A stretch of DNA of 64,000 nucleotides from an uncultured Pseudomonas sp. (GCA_943912755.1 CALTWF010000006.1:38858-102857); one strand, 5' to 3'; positions 26,209 through 35,379 are shown, counted from the stretch's first letter. The notes: generated by a model not told the origin, from the sequence alone. Translations and numbers: made by a program.

Positions 26209-27680
26209 ATAAAAAACACAAACTGTTTGCCGCCAGTCTGCTGGCGCTGGCCATCGGTGGTTGCGCCGTGACCAGTGATCCGATTGAGCGCGGCGTCAGC
26301 GAAGAGCGCGCCCGTGCCGACATGGCCAGCATCTACAAGGACCAGGAGCCCCTCAGCGGGCCCCTGACCCTGCACCAGGCCATGGCCCGCGCGGTGAAGT
26401 ACAACCTCGAAGCGCGCCTGAAGGTGATGGAAGAAGCCCTCAGCCAGCGCCAGGTCGACCTGGCCCAGTTCGACATGCTGCCGCGCATGGCCCTGGCCGC
26501 CGGTTATGCAGGCCGCAGCAATACCAGCGCATCCAGCAGCCAGAGCATCCGTACCGGTACCCAGTCGCTGGAACCTTCGACCTCCCAGGACCGTGATCGC
26601 GAAGTCGCCGACCTGACCATGGTCTGGAACGTGCTGGACTTCGGTGTCAGCTACTTCAGCGCCAAGCAGCAGTCCGACCAGCGCTACATCCTCCAGGAAC
26701 GCAAGCGCAAGGTGATCCACACCATCACCCAGGACGTGCGTTCGGCCTACTGGCGTGCGGTGGCAGCGGAGCGCCTGCTGACCCAGATCGACAGCCTGAT
26801 GGGGCGGATCAACCAGGCCCGCATCAACAGCCAGTTGATGAGCGCCCAGCGCATCGGCGACCCGGTGCAGACCCTGAGCTACCAGCGCGCCCTGATCGAG
26901 GCCACGCGCCAGCTGGAAGAGCAGCGCCGCGCCCTGACCCTGGCCAAGACCGAGCTGGCTGCGCTGATCAACCTGCCGATGAACAGCAACTACAAGCTGG
27001 CGCTGGACGATAGCTACGCGGTGCCGGAGTTCCATGGCGACTTCGCCAAGCTGGAGCAGCAGGCCCTGTCCAGCCGTCCGGAGCTGCGCGAGCAGGATTA
27101 CCAGGCGCGCATCAGCGCCACCGAGACCCGCAAGGCCATGCTGCGCATGCTGCCGGGCCTGGAGTTCTCGGCCGGCGGTCACTACGACAGCAACTCCTTC
27201 CTGACCAACCAGAGCTGGGCCGACTACGGCGTCAAGGTCACCTGGAACCTGTTCAACGTGCTCTCCGCGCCGGCGGCGATCAAGGTCGCCAAGGCCGGTG
27301 AAGACGTTGCCGTGGCGCGTCGCCAGGCCATGTCGGTGGCGGTGCTGGCCCAGTTGTACGTGGCCCGCGCCAACTTCGAGGAGGCCAGCCGCCAGTTCAA
27401 GACCAGCGAAGAGATGGCCAGGCTCGACGGGCAGATCTCCGAGCAGCTGCGCAATCGCTTCCAGACCAACAACATCGGTGAGCTGGAGCTGATCCAGGGC
27501 GAGCTGAACAACCTGCAGACCCAGCTCAAGCGCGACCTGTCCTATGCCGAGCTGCGCAATGCCTACGCGCAACTGTTCGTCAGCACCGGCGCCGAGCCGC
27601 TGCCGGCCAGCCTGCCGGACGACAAGGTGCAGACCATCGCCAATGCCTTGCAGAGCAGCGAGAGCAGCTGGAGTCGTTGA
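26205..27680 (+). CDS. TolC-family outer membrane factor, lipoprotein
   Basis: 491-residue outer membrane efflux/secretion channel protein. The N-terminus KLFAASLLALAIGGC is a lipoprotein signal with Cys20-type lipobox, as in OprM-like factors. Two OEP repeats follow, with long coiled coils (about residues 60-130 and 180-260 in the first; 350-460 in the second), and paired features such as YNLEARLKVMEEALSQRQ and RNRFQTNNIGELELIQGEL. As the last gene of the export operon it would provide the outer membrane duct for the adaptor proteins encoded at 11254-15430. Its start overlaps the stop of the 18-codon ORF. A REP pair follows. Confidence 0.9.
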   Translation: MNKKHKLFAASLLALAIGGCAVTSDPIERGVSEERARADMASIYKDQEPLSGPLTLHQAMARAVKYNLEARLKVMEEALSQRQVDLAQFDMLPRMALAAGYAGRSNTSASSSQSIRTGTQSLEPSTSQDRDREVADLTMVWNVLDFGVSYFSAKQQSDQRYILQERKRKVIHTITQDVRSAYWRAVAAERLLTQIDSLMGRINQARINSQLMSAQRIGDPVQTLSYQRALIEATRQLEEQRRALTLAKTELAALINLPMNSNYKLALDDSYAVPEFHGDFAKLEQQALSSRPELREQDYQARISATETRKAMLRMLPGLEFSAGGHYDSNSFLTNQSWADYGVKVTWNLFNVLSAPAAIKVAKAGEDVAVARRQAMSVAVLAQLYVARANFEEASRQFKTSEEMARLDGQISEQLRNRFQTNNIGELELIQGELNNLQTQLKRDLSYAELRNAYAQLFVSTGAEPLPASLPDDKVQTIANALQSSESSWSR

Positions 27681-27698
27681 TTCTTCGGCGTAGCTGAT

Positions 27699-27784
27699 GG
27701 CCTCATCGCCGGCAACGCCGGCTCCCACAAGGACCGTGCCAGGCACAACCCCTGTGGGAGTCGGTCTTGCCGACGATGAGGGCC
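27699..27784. repeat. REP palindrome pair
   Basis: Inverted REP cores ggcctcatcgccggcaacgcc and its inverse with gtcggtcttgccgac, right after the TolC-like gene. The rest of the 307-base gap to the next gene holds no gene that I can support. I looked for a manganese (yybP-ykoY) riboswitch before the TerC gene and did not find its conserved features. Confidence 0.8.
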
Positions 27785-27987
27785 TGGGTAACGCCAGAAA
27801 GGTTCATGTCTTACACATTGAAATACTTTCCCTGTGTAGGGAAACACCGCTACAACTGTAGGATCGACGTCCCTATTTGATCTCAGGTTGATATGACTTC
27901 CTTCTCCTCGGAGCCCCCCAGTACCAGGCCTTCATGGCCTGTTCCGCTTTCCCGTCCTCGTGACCTCTCCTGCATGAGTGCCCATCC

Positions 27988-29559
27988 ATGGAATGGCTAG
28001 CCGATCCCACCGCGTGGCTGGGACTGGCCACGCTGATTGTCCTGGAACTGGTCCTGGGCATCGACAACCTCGTCTTCATCGCCATCCTTGCCGACAAGCT
28101 GCCGCCTCACCAGCGCGACCGCGCGCGGGTGATCGGTCTGACCCTGGCCCTGGTCATGCGTCTCGGCCTGCTGGCGTCGATCTCGTGGATGGTGACCCTG
28201 ACCGCGCCGTTGTTCGAGATCTTCGACAAGTCGTTCTCGGGGCGTGACCTGATCATGCTGTTCGGTGGTGTGTTCCTGTTGTTCAAGGCCACCATGGAGC
28301 TGCACGAGCGTCTTGAAGGCCATGTGGTCCAGGCCGGCGGCCCGGTGCGTCACTCGGCGTTCTGGCCGATCGTCGCGCAGATCGTGGTGCTGGACGCGGT
28401 GTTCTCCCTGGATGCGGTGATTACCGCCGTGGGCATGGTCGAGCACCTGTCGATCATGATGATCGCGGTGATCTTCTCGATCGGCATCATGATCGTCGCC
28501 AGCAAGCCGCTGACCCGCTTCGTCAACGCCCACCCGACGGTGATCATGCTGTGCCTGGGCTTCCTGATGATGATCGGCTTCAGCCTCACCGCCGAAGGCC
28601 TGGGCTTCCACATTCCGAAGGGCTACCTGTACGCGGCGATCGGCTTCTCCTTGCTGATCGAAGCCTTCAACCAGCTGGCCCGGTTCCGCCGCAAGCGCAG
28701 CCTGCAGCAGCACAAGCCGCTGCGCGAGCGCACCGCCCACGCCGTGCTGCGCCTGCTCGGCGGGCGCCGGGTGGAAGCCGACGAGGTGGGCGAGGAAATC
28801 GCCGACCTGGTGGGCGATGGCGAGGAACAGGTGCTGTTCGACCGCCGCGAGCGGGTGATGATCAGCGGCGTGCTGAACCTGGCCGAGCGGCCGATCCGGA
28901 CGGTGATGACGGTGCGCGCCGAGGTCGATGCCATCGATCTGGCCCAGTCGCCGGAGGCGATCCGCGAGGCGCTGGTGAATTCCTCCTACTCGCGGCTGCC
29001 GCTGATCCGCGACGGACGCATCGAGGAACCGCTGGGCTACGTGCACAAGAAGGAGCTGCTCAAGGAGCTGCTGGCCGGCGGCGAGCCGGACCTGGAGCAA
29101 CTGATGCGGGCGCCGTTGAACCTGCTGGAGAGCTTCAGCATCCTCAATGCCCTGGAGCAGATGCGCAGCGAATCGACCCACATCGCCTTTGTGGTCAACG
29201 AGTTCGGTGACTTCACCGGCGTGCTGACCATGACCGATATCCTTGAGTCGATCGCCGGCGAGCTACCCGACGCCAGCGAAGTGGAGGGGCCGGGGATCGT
29301 CGCCGAAGCCGATGGCTACCTGGTCAGCGGTGCGCTGAACCTGCGCCAGATCCAGGCGCAGACCGGCTTTGCCGCCAGGCCGACCGACGATTACCAGACC
29401 CTCGCCGGGCTGGTGATGAGCCTGCTGGATCGCCTGCCGATGGTCGGCGACCAGCTGGACTGGGAAGGTTGGTCGATGACCGTGGTCGCGGTGGAGGAGC
29501 GGCGCGTGCGCCAGGTCCGCCTCAAACAGCCGGTCGCCGCTGACGCAGCAGGTGCCTGA
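27988..29559 (+). CDS. TerC-family membrane protein with CBS and CorC/HlyC domains
   Basis: 523-residue inner membrane protein. The first 235 residues form a TerC-type domain with seven predicted helices; it contains the two acidic motifs typical of the family, ELVLGIDNLVF (about residue 20) and DAVFSLDAVITAVGM (about 135), which bind metal. Then a CBS pair (about 300-425) with the segments VMTVRAEVDAIDL and HIAFVVNEFGDFTGVLTM, and a C-terminal CorC/HlyC domain (about 435-515). This is the YegH/YoaE architecture, thought to act in metal-ion export or homeostasis. The 3' end overlaps the convergent rarD by 38 bases. Confidence 0.9.
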   Translation: MEWLADPTAWLGLATLIVLELVLGIDNLVFIAILADKLPPHQRDRARVIGLTLALVMRLGLLASISWMVTLTAPLFEIFDKSFSGRDLIMLFGGVFLLFKATMELHERLEGHVVQAGGPVRHSAFWPIVAQIVVLDAVFSLDAVITAVGMVEHLSIMMIAVIFSIGIMIVASKPLTRFVNAHPTVIMLCLGFLMMIGFSLTAEGLGFHIPKGYLYAAIGFSLLIEAFNQLARFRRKRSLQQHKPLRERTAHAVLRLLGGRRVEADEVGEEIADLVGDGEEQVLFDRRERVMISGVLNLAERPIRTVMTVRAEVDAIDLAQSPEAIREALVNSSYSRLPLIRDGRIEEPLGYVHKKELLKELLAGGEPDLEQLMRAPLNLLESFSILNALEQMRSESTHIAFVVNEFGDFTGVLTMTDILESIAGELPDASEVEGPGIVAEADGYLVSGALNLRQIQAQTGFAARPTDDYQTLAGLVMSLLDRLPMVGDQLDWEGWSMTVVAVEERRVRQVRLKQPVAADAAGA

Positions 29560-30409
29560 CGCCTTCGAGCACCAGCACCACCACCGCCAGCCAGATCGGC
29601 AGGTAGGTCAGCCACTGATCCTGGGCGATGCTCTCGCCCAGGATCAGGGCCACCATCACCAACAGCACCGGTTCCACATAGCTGAGCAGGCCGAACAGGC
29701 TGAATGCCAGCATCCGGCTCGCCAATACATAACTGATCAAGGCCAGTGCGCTGATTGCACCCAACAGTGGAATCAGGCCGTAGAGCCGTGGGTGCGCGGC
29801 CAGGTCGGCGGCGTTCAACGGCCCGCTGATGACGAAGTACAGTGCCACCGGTGACATCAGCAGCATGTCGGTCCACAGGCCGCCCAGATGATCGGTGCGC
29901 AAGCGCTTGCGCAGGACGAAATAGACCGGATAGCCGCCGGCGACTACCAATACTTCCCAAGCGAAGCTGCCGTGCTGGTACAGCTCGTGGCCGACGCCGC
30001 TGGCGGCCAGGACCACCGCCAGCTTCTGCAGGCGCGAAAGCCGCTCGCCATACACCAGGCGACCGGTGAGCACCATGGTCAGGGGCAGCAGGAAATACCC
30101 CAGCGAAACCTCCAGGCTGCGGCCTTGCAGCGGCGCCCAGAGAAACAGCCAGAGTTGCACGCCGACCAGCGCCGAGGTGGCGCACAGGCCGAGAAACAGC
30201 GCGGGTGTCTGGCGGACCCTGTGCAGCAGGCCGGTCACCAGTGACCAATCGCGGGTGACCAGCATGAACAGGGTGGCGCAGGGCAGGGTCAGGAGCATGC
30301 GCCAGCCGAAGATTTCCTCGCCATCGAGCGGGGCGAGCAGGGAGGTGTAGTAGTACATCACGGCGAACAGGCAGGATGCCGTCACCGATAAAGCAATGCC
30401 TCTGGACAA
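29522..30409 (-). CDS. rarD: EamA-family transporter RarD
   Basis: 295-residue inner membrane protein of the drug/metabolite transporter superfamily with about ten helices, matching the RarD branch (annotated as chloramphenicol-sensitivity protein, substrate unproven). I choose TTG 30409 (MSRGIALSVTASCLFAVMYY), which has GAGG five bases upstream and aligns with the usual start of RarD; TTG 30424 is possible. The GEILFGWR-like motif appears as GEEIFGWRML and the second half begins near GYFLLPL. Convergent overlap with the TerC gene. Confidence 0.8.
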   Translation of the reverse strand: MSRGIALSVTASCLFAVMYYYTSLLAPLDGEEIFGWRMLLTLPCATLFMLVTRDWSLVTGLLHRVRQTPALFLGLCATSALVGVQLWLFLWAPLQGRSLEVSLGYFLLPLTMVLTGRLVYGERLSRLQKLAVVLAASGVGHELYQHGSFAWEVLVVAGGYPVYFVLRKRLRTDHLGGLWTDMLLMSPVALYFVISGPLNAADLAAHPRLYGLIPLLGAISALALISYVLASRMLAFSLFGLLSYVEPVLLVMVALILGESIAQDQWLTYLPIWLAVVVLVLEGVRHLLRQRRPAV

Positions 30410-30452
30410 GGGGGCCTCGAACAACAGTAGAGCGGGGGGAAGGAATGCCCGC

Positions 30453-32021
30453 TCATGATCTCAGGGCCGGCGCCGGTTGGGCAACCGCCGAGGCCGGTGG
30501 TTGTCCGGCCAGGGCCTTGAGGAAGTCGTTCAGCGGCATGGGCCGGCCGAACAGGTAGCCCTGCTGGTAGTCGACCGCGTAGCGTGCCAGGTAGTCGCGC
30601 TGCTCCGCGGTTTCCACGCCCTCGGCGACGATGCCCAGGCCGAGCTTGGCGGACAGTTCGATGATGCTGTCGAGAATGTGCAGGGACAGGGCATCGACGC
30701 CGATCATGCCGACGAAGCTCTGGTCGATCTTCAGGTAGTCGATCTTGAAGTGGCGCAGGTAGCTGAGGCTGGACTGGCCAGTACCGAAGTCATCCAGGGC
30801 CAGCAGCACGTTCATGTCGCGCAGGCGGGCGAACAGTTGGTCGGTGATGGGGCCGGGGATGATCGGGGTGCGTTCGGTCAGTTCCAGGGTCAGTTGCAGG
30901 CGGCCTGGCGGGAATGCGTCGAGCAGGTCCTGGCAGTCGTCGCACAGGCTCAGGTCCTGGCAGTGGGCGGCGGTGATGTTGATGGCCAGGTGGAAACCGT
31001 CTGCGAACAGCTCGGCATGGGGGGCCAGGTCGAGGGCGAGTTTTTCCATCAGGCGCCGGGTCATCGGCACGATCTGCCCGCTGTGCTCGGCGTAGGGGAT
31101 GAACAGGTCCGGGCGGACCAGGCCCTCGCGCGGGTGGTGCCAGCGCATCAGCACCTCGGCGCCGGCCCAGCGGTAGTCGCCGCGGCGCACCACCGGCTGG
31201 AAGTACGCGACGAACTCGTCGGCCTCCAGCGCCCGTTGCAGTTCGGCCCGGGGTGACGAGGCGCGACGCAGTTGCCAGTGGCAGGCCGCCCCGGCGCTGG
31301 CGCCGAGAAACAGCAGCAGGCCGAATAGTGCCGGGTATTCGTTGCGCATCAGGCGCCAGGCCTGGCCGCTCTGGAAGCCGCTGTAGAGGGAAAACGCATA
31401 GCGCGTGGAGTCGATCCGCTGCGCGGCGACCGGGTAGCCGGGCACCGCGCCCTCGTGGACCAGGCCATGCTGGTCGATCCAGTGCTGGCCGACCTGCAGG
31501 CGCAGGTCGATGTTCGGCGCGATCAGGGCCAGGGCGCTGCTCAGGTGGTCGCCGTCGAGGGTGGTGATCGCGCCCTTGGCGCCCTCGCTGAGGCGGTAGA
31601 CCAGTAACGGATGGCCGGGGGTGACCGAGTTGCCGTTCATCAGCCACAGGCTGCCGGCGGTGTAGTCGGCCGGATCGACCTTTTCGCGAAACTCGCCGAA
31701 TAGCGAGGTGCAGTAGATCTCGTCGTTCAGGGTCAGGTTGGTGGAGCGCACGAAGGAGCGCCGGGTCACCTGCTCGCGCAGGGCCAGGTTGACCTCGCTG
31801 CACGGCCTGCCGGCCAGCGGCAGGAGGCTGCGGGCGGCCTCGGCGACATTGTCCAGTACGCTTTCCAGGTGGCTGACCGCTTGCCGCGCGCTGTCCAGGG
31901 CGCGCGCCTGCAACGCCCGCTCGGCCTGCACATGCATGATGGCCACGCCGCCGAGCACCGGCAGCGCGCCGACCAGCCAGGGCAGCAGACGTGCGCGATT
32001 GCGGGGTTTGTGCAGGGGCAT
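30453..32021 (-). CDS. CSS-motif/EAL cyclic-di-GMP phosphodiesterase
   Basis: 522-residue inner membrane enzyme that hydrolyses c-di-GMP. Start ATG 32021 (MPLHKPRNRARLLPWLVG) puts the first helix at the N-terminus. The periplasmic CSS domain (about 40-230) has the redox cysteines in RPCSEV and YCTSLFGE; a second helix (about 232-250) leads to the EAL domain. The EAL motif is AEVLMRW, with the Leu-containing variant, and the catalytic residues appear intact: NITAAH, ELTERTP, DDFGTGQSSL, KIDQSFV and EGVET. Disulfide state of the CSS domain is known to regulate related E. coli enzymes. Divergent from hpd. Confidence 0.92.
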   Translation of the reverse strand: MPLHKPRNRARLLPWLVGALPVLGGVAIMHVQAERALQARALDSARQAVSHLESVLDNVAEAARSLLPLAGRPCSEVNLALREQVTRRSFVRSTNLTLNDEIYCTSLFGEFREKVDPADYTAGSLWLMNGNSVTPGHPLLVYRLSEGAKGAITTLDGDHLSSALALIAPNIDLRLQVGQHWIDQHGLVHEGAVPGYPVAAQRIDSTRYAFSLYSGFQSGQAWRLMRNEYPALFGLLLFLGASAGAACHWQLRRASSPRAELQRALEADEFVAYFQPVVRRGDYRWAGAEVLMRWHHPREGLVRPDLFIPYAEHSGQIVPMTRRLMEKLALDLAPHAELFADGFHLAINITAAHCQDLSLCDDCQDLLDAFPPGRLQLTLELTERTPIIPGPITDQLFARLRDMNVLLALDDFGTGQSSLSYLRHFKIDYLKIDQSFVGMIGVDALSLHILDSIIELSAKLGLGIVAEGVETAEQRDYLARYAVDYQQGYLFGRPMPLNDFLKALAGQPPASAVAQPAPALRS

Positions 32022-32360
32022 GAGACGGATCCATCCAGATGCTGTTGCAACAGCATAGCGGGCTAACGCCAACGCCTATCATGGTAGTTGCAGGGGCGTT
32101 GAACAGAACGCGCGACAAATCAATTTACGCCCTGTAGAATCGCGTTACGCATACAATAATAAGGTTCTCCACCCCATGGGGAATCAAGCCCGCCGGAAAT
32201 GGGTCTTCTATGAAGTGTCATGGATTCAAACTGATTCTTGGTGACTACCTTGCCCGCAGTACCCGGGGCATTTCCTGCGCGCCACCACGTTCACTCGCAT
32301 CGATCGTGTAACGACCGCAACGACCGTTATCCAACCGTTCAGATGATGAGGAATACGAAC

Positions 32361-33437
32361 ATGGCAGATCTCTTCGACAACCCGATGGGCCTGATGGGCT
32401 TCGAATTCATCGAGTTCGCTTCGCCGACCCCGGGCACCCTGGAACCGATCTTCGAGATCATGGGCTTCACCAAGGTCGCCACCCACCGCTCCAAGAACGT
32501 CCACCTGTATCGCCAGGGCGGGATCAACCTGATCCTGAACAACGAGCCGAAAAGCGTCGCCTCCTACTTTGCCGCGGAACACGGGCCGTCCGTGTGCGGC
32601 ATGGCGTTCCGCGTGCGCAACGCCCACGAAGCCTACGCCCGCGCCCTGGAGCTGGGGGCGCAGCCGGTGGAAATCGAAACCGGGCCGATGGAACTGCGCC
32701 TGCCGGCGATCAAGGGTATCGGCGGTGCGCCGTTGTACCTGATCGACCGCTTCGAGGAAGGCAGTTCGATCTACGATATCGACTTCAACTGGATCGAAGG
32801 CGTGGATCGCAACCCGGCCGGTGCCGGCCTGAAGATCATCGACCACCTGACCCATAACGTGTACCGCGGGCGCATGACCTACTGGGCCGGGTTCTACGAG
32901 AAGCTGTTCAACTTCCGCGAGATCCGCTACTTCGACATCAAGGGCGAGTACACCGGCCTGACCTCCAAGGCCATGACCGCGCCGGATGGCATGATCCGCA
33001 TCCCGCTGAACGAGGAGTCGTCCAAGGGCGCGGGGCAGATCGAGGAGTTCCTGATGCAGTTCAACGGCGAGGGCATCCAGCACGTGGCCTTCCTCACCGA
33101 CGACCTGCTCAAGAGCTGGGATGCACTGAAAAAGCTCGGCATGCGCTTCATGACCGCGCCGCCGGAAACCTATTACGAAATGCTCGAAGGCCGTCTGCCG
33201 GGCCATGGTGAGCCGACGGAACAACTGCAATCGCGGGGCATCCTGCTGGACGGTTCGTCGAACCCGGACGACAAGCGCCTGCTGTTGCAGATCTTCTCGG
33301 AAACCCTGATGGGGCCGGTGTTCTTCGAATTCATCCAGCGCAAGGGCGACGATGGTTTCGGCGAGGGCAACTTCAAGGCGCTGTTCGAATCGATCGAGCG
33401 TGACCAGGTGCGCCGTGGTGTGCTGAGTACCGACTGA
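32361..33437 (+). CDS. hpd: 4-hydroxyphenylpyruvate dioxygenase
   Basis: 358-residue Fe(II) dioxygenase that converts 4-hydroxyphenylpyruvate to homogentisate in tyrosine breakdown. The ferrous ligands are His162 (KIIDHLTHN), His240 (GIQHVAF) and Glu322 (VFFEFIQ). Length and the N-terminal DNPMGLMGFEFIEFA match Pseudomonas enzymes. ATG 32361 is preceded by GAGGAA. It stands alone, with its own terminator at 33453-33479. The 339-base divergent region before it holds no gene that I can support; it contains a weak TAACG-N11-CGTTA inverted repeat (32309-32329). Confidence 0.96.
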   Translation: MADLFDNPMGLMGFEFIEFASPTPGTLEPIFEIMGFTKVATHRSKNVHLYRQGGINLILNNEPKSVASYFAAEHGPSVCGMAFRVRNAHEAYARALELGAQPVEIETGPMELRLPAIKGIGGAPLYLIDRFEEGSSIYDIDFNWIEGVDRNPAGAGLKIIDHLTHNVYRGRMTYWAGFYEKLFNFREIRYFDIKGEYTGLTSKAMTAPDGMIRIPLNEESSKGAGQIEEFLMQFNGEGIQHVAFLTDDLLKSWDALKKLGMRFMTAPPETYYEMLEGRLPGHGEPTEQLQSRGILLDGSSNPDDKRLLLQIFSETLMGPVFFEFIQRKGDDGFGEGNFKALFESIERDQVRRGVLSTD

Positions 33438-33452
33438 AAACGTCCGTTCATG

Positions 33453-33479
33453 AAAAAGCCAGCGCAAGCTGGCTTTTTC
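33453..33479. terminator. bidirectional intrinsic terminator after hpd
   Basis: AAAAAGCCAGC-gcaa-GCTGGCTTTTT, flanked by A and T runs, between the convergent hpd and CSS-domain genes. Confidence 0.92.
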
Positions 33480-33484
33480 ATTTC

Positions 33485-34285
33485 TCAGGCCGGGTGGCGC
33501 AATGCCCGCCGGCGTCGATGCATCGCCCAGTAGCTGCCGGCGGCAGTCATGATCCCTACCAGCAGCAGCGAAGGCGCGACCACCAGGCTGTTGTCCAGCA
33601 GTTGCCGGGCGGCGTGGCCTGGCGGATAGAGGATATGGACGGTGTAGCCATGGATCGGCGAGACCAGGCTCATGTAGCTCGCGGTTTCCAGCATCATGAC
33701 GTTGTCCTCGACCTCGCCGACGGCGCCGATCATTGTCGGGCCGAACTGCAATTTCACGCTCTCCGGCTGGCGCGTGTCGCGCAGTATTCGTTGCAGGGTT
33801 TCGCCGTCGGCCACCGCCAGGACGCCGTAGGGATATTCCTGCAGGCGGTAGTAGAGAATCGCCGAGTCCGGGGTGTTGTCGTTGCCGGCCTCCAGGCGCA
33901 GGCGGTGGTTGAAGTAATCGCCGGGGTCCACCAGCAGCCCTGATTCCCCGCGCAGGGTGCTGCAATAGGCACGGTTCTCGCGCACCAGGGTCAGCGAGCG
34001 CAGGTCCGGATTGCCCACTACCTCGCTGTGCAACGCCGGCAGGGCCTTGTCGCAGGGGTACTCGGCCAGGCTGAGTACCTTGTTGCTCGCACCGTGCAGC
34101 GTGTCGAGCAGGCTGTCGACGCCTGCCCGCGCTTCGCGCAGGGCGAGGGTGGCTGTCTCGTCGAGCTGCTTGTTGACCTGCCAGGCCATCACCAGCAAGC
34201 CGAAGAAGACCGGGGCCAGACCAATCAGCAACAAGGTCAGCAGGGTGAGCAGCGCGTGACCGGAATGAGAAGTACGAGGGGGCAT
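33485..34285 (-). CDS. stand-alone CSS-motif periplasmic sensor protein (no EAL domain)
   Basis: 266-residue inner membrane protein with an N-terminal helix (about 12-35), a periplasmic CSS domain (about 40-225) with cysteines in EYPCDKA and AYCSTLRGE, and a second helix (about 233-253) followed only by a short basic tail (RRRRALRH). The EAL domain normally attached to this sensor is missing, and the reading frame ends at a clean stop just before the hpd terminator, so there is no sign of a remnant. It may be a regulator of, or partner for, a c-di-GMP enzyme such as the CSS-EAL protein on the other side of hpd. Start ATG 34285. Confidence 0.8.
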   Translation of the reverse strand: MPPRTSHSGHALLTLLTLLLIGLAPVFFGLLVMAWQVNKQLDETATLALREARAGVDSLLDTLHGASNKVLSLAEYPCDKALPALHSEVVGNPDLRSLTLVRENRAYCSTLRGESGLLVDPGDYFNHRLRLEAGNDNTPDSAILYYRLQEYPYGVLAVADGETLQRILRDTRQPESVKLQFGPTMIGAVGEVEDNVMMLETASYMSLVSPIHGYTVHILYPPGHAARQLLDNSLVVAPSLLLVGIMTAAGSYWAMHRRRRALRHPA

Positions 34286-34412
34286 TTTTCACCTATATGC
34301 GGGAGGCAGGGTCCGAGCGAAGAGGCCCGGACCGAAGCCGATCAGCATAAGTGAGGGCTATACCCGCTTTTTGTCGGAGCAGCAGGCAGGACGTGTCGGA
34401 TTCTTCGTTTCG

Positions 34413-35126
34413 TCAACGCGTGGCAGCCGCTTTGCCAGCGTTCAGTGCCGTCACCACCAGACGCCCTACGGCGGCACCGGATGCCGGATTCTGCCCGGTG
34501 ATCAGGCGCCCTTCCTTCTGGTCGGCGAGGGCGAACGCCGCCCAGGGATCCTCGGCCTTGCGATAGAGACCACCACGGGCAGCCAGCTCGGTTTCGGTCA
34601 GGAACGGCACCACCTTGTCCAGTTCCGCCAGTTGTTCCTCGATATTGGAAAATCCGGTCACTTCACGGTCGCGCAGCAGCAGCGAGTTATCGCTGAGCTT
34701 GATGTTGAGCAGGCCCACCGCGCCGTGGCAGACCGAGGCCACCACGCCGCCGTTCTCCCAGATCTGCCGGGCGATCTCCTGTACCTCGTGGTTGTCCGGG
34801 AAATCCCAGAGCACGCCGTGTCCGCCGGCGTAGTAGATGGCGCGGTAATCCCGGGCGCGGACCTGGCCCGGGGCGAGGGTGTTGCCGAGGCGGTTCATGA
34901 AGGCCTTGTCGTTGTACCACTGCCAGTCGATGTCCTGCGCCAGGTTCAGGCTGTGCGGATCGATGGGCACGTAGCCACCCGCCGGGCTGAGGTAGTCGAC
35001 CTGGTAGCCGGCCTGTTGCAGGACATGGGCAAAATGCACCGCTTCTCCCAGCCACAGGCCGGTAGCGCGTTTGAGGGTCGGGTATTTGGCCGTATTGGTC
35101 AGCACGACGAGAACTTTCTGGCTCAT
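34413..35126 (-). CDS. DJ-1/PfpI-superfamily class I amidotransferase-like protein
   Basis: 237-residue cytoplasmic protein of the DJ-1/PfpI group (Hsp31/HchA-like length class). The nucleophile elbow is VASVCHGAVGLL near residue 134 with Cys followed by His; YYAGGHGVLWDF lies just before it and the acid is expected near PDNHE. Members act as glyoxalase III, chaperone or protein deglycase; which applies here is not decidable. ATG 35126 (MSQKVLVVLTNT) is chosen because the longer frame upstream is unsupported. Single gene, divergent from the sensor kinase. Confidence 0.85.
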   Translation of the reverse strand: MSQKVLVVLTNTAKYPTLKRATGLWLGEAVHFAHVLQQAGYQVDYLSPAGGYVPIDPHSLNLAQDIDWQWYNDKAFMNRLGNTLAPGQVRARDYRAIYYAGGHGVLWDFPDNHEVQEIARQIWENGGVVASVCHGAVGLLNIKLSDNSLLLRDREVTGFSNIEEQLAELDKVVPFLTETELAARGGLYRKAEDPWAAFALADQKEGRLITGQNPASGAAVGRLVVTALNAGKAAATR

Positions 35127-35271
35127 TGCGGTGATCCTTGGCGGAAGTCGGGAAGGCCGGGAGGGAAATTTCGAACCTGTACAGCATAGTACGCCGGGAA
35201 AAGCCCGCCATGGCGCATGGCTATGTGCTAGCGTCTTGGAATGGTGTTCGCAATTGCCAGAGGAGAGCTCC

Positions 35272-35379
35272 ATGGTCGATGCCCAGCAGCAGTCGTGGCC
35301 CTGGCAGGCCGCCAACGACAAGGCCGGCCGGCGCCTGGCGACATGGAACGAAAACAAGGGACAGGAGTCCGACCGCTGA
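35272..35379 (+). CDS. hypothetical 35-aa protein before the hybrid kinase
   Basis: ATG 35272 with the excellent ribosome site GAGGAG six to ten bases upstream starts a 35-residue hydrophilic frame (MVDAQQQSWPWQAANDKAG...) that ends 22 bases before the kinase start. It is in a different frame from the kinase. It is likely a translated small gene or leader in the same transcript. No motif recognised. Confidence 0.5.
   Translation: MVDAQQQSWPWQAANDKAGRRLATWNENKGQESDR

Noticed and set aside
22472..26332. 1286-codon open frame on the minus strand opposite the giant surface protein
   Set aside because: Composition is that of an antisense shadow of a GC-rich repeat gene; the + strand frame has the modular domains and native codon use. 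The same applies to the long minus-strand frames at 16916-19564 and 26076-27746.
27785..27987. Manganese (yybP-ykoY) riboswitch before the TerC-family gene
   Set aside because: TerC genes often have one, but the conserved loops of that riboswitch are not visible here.
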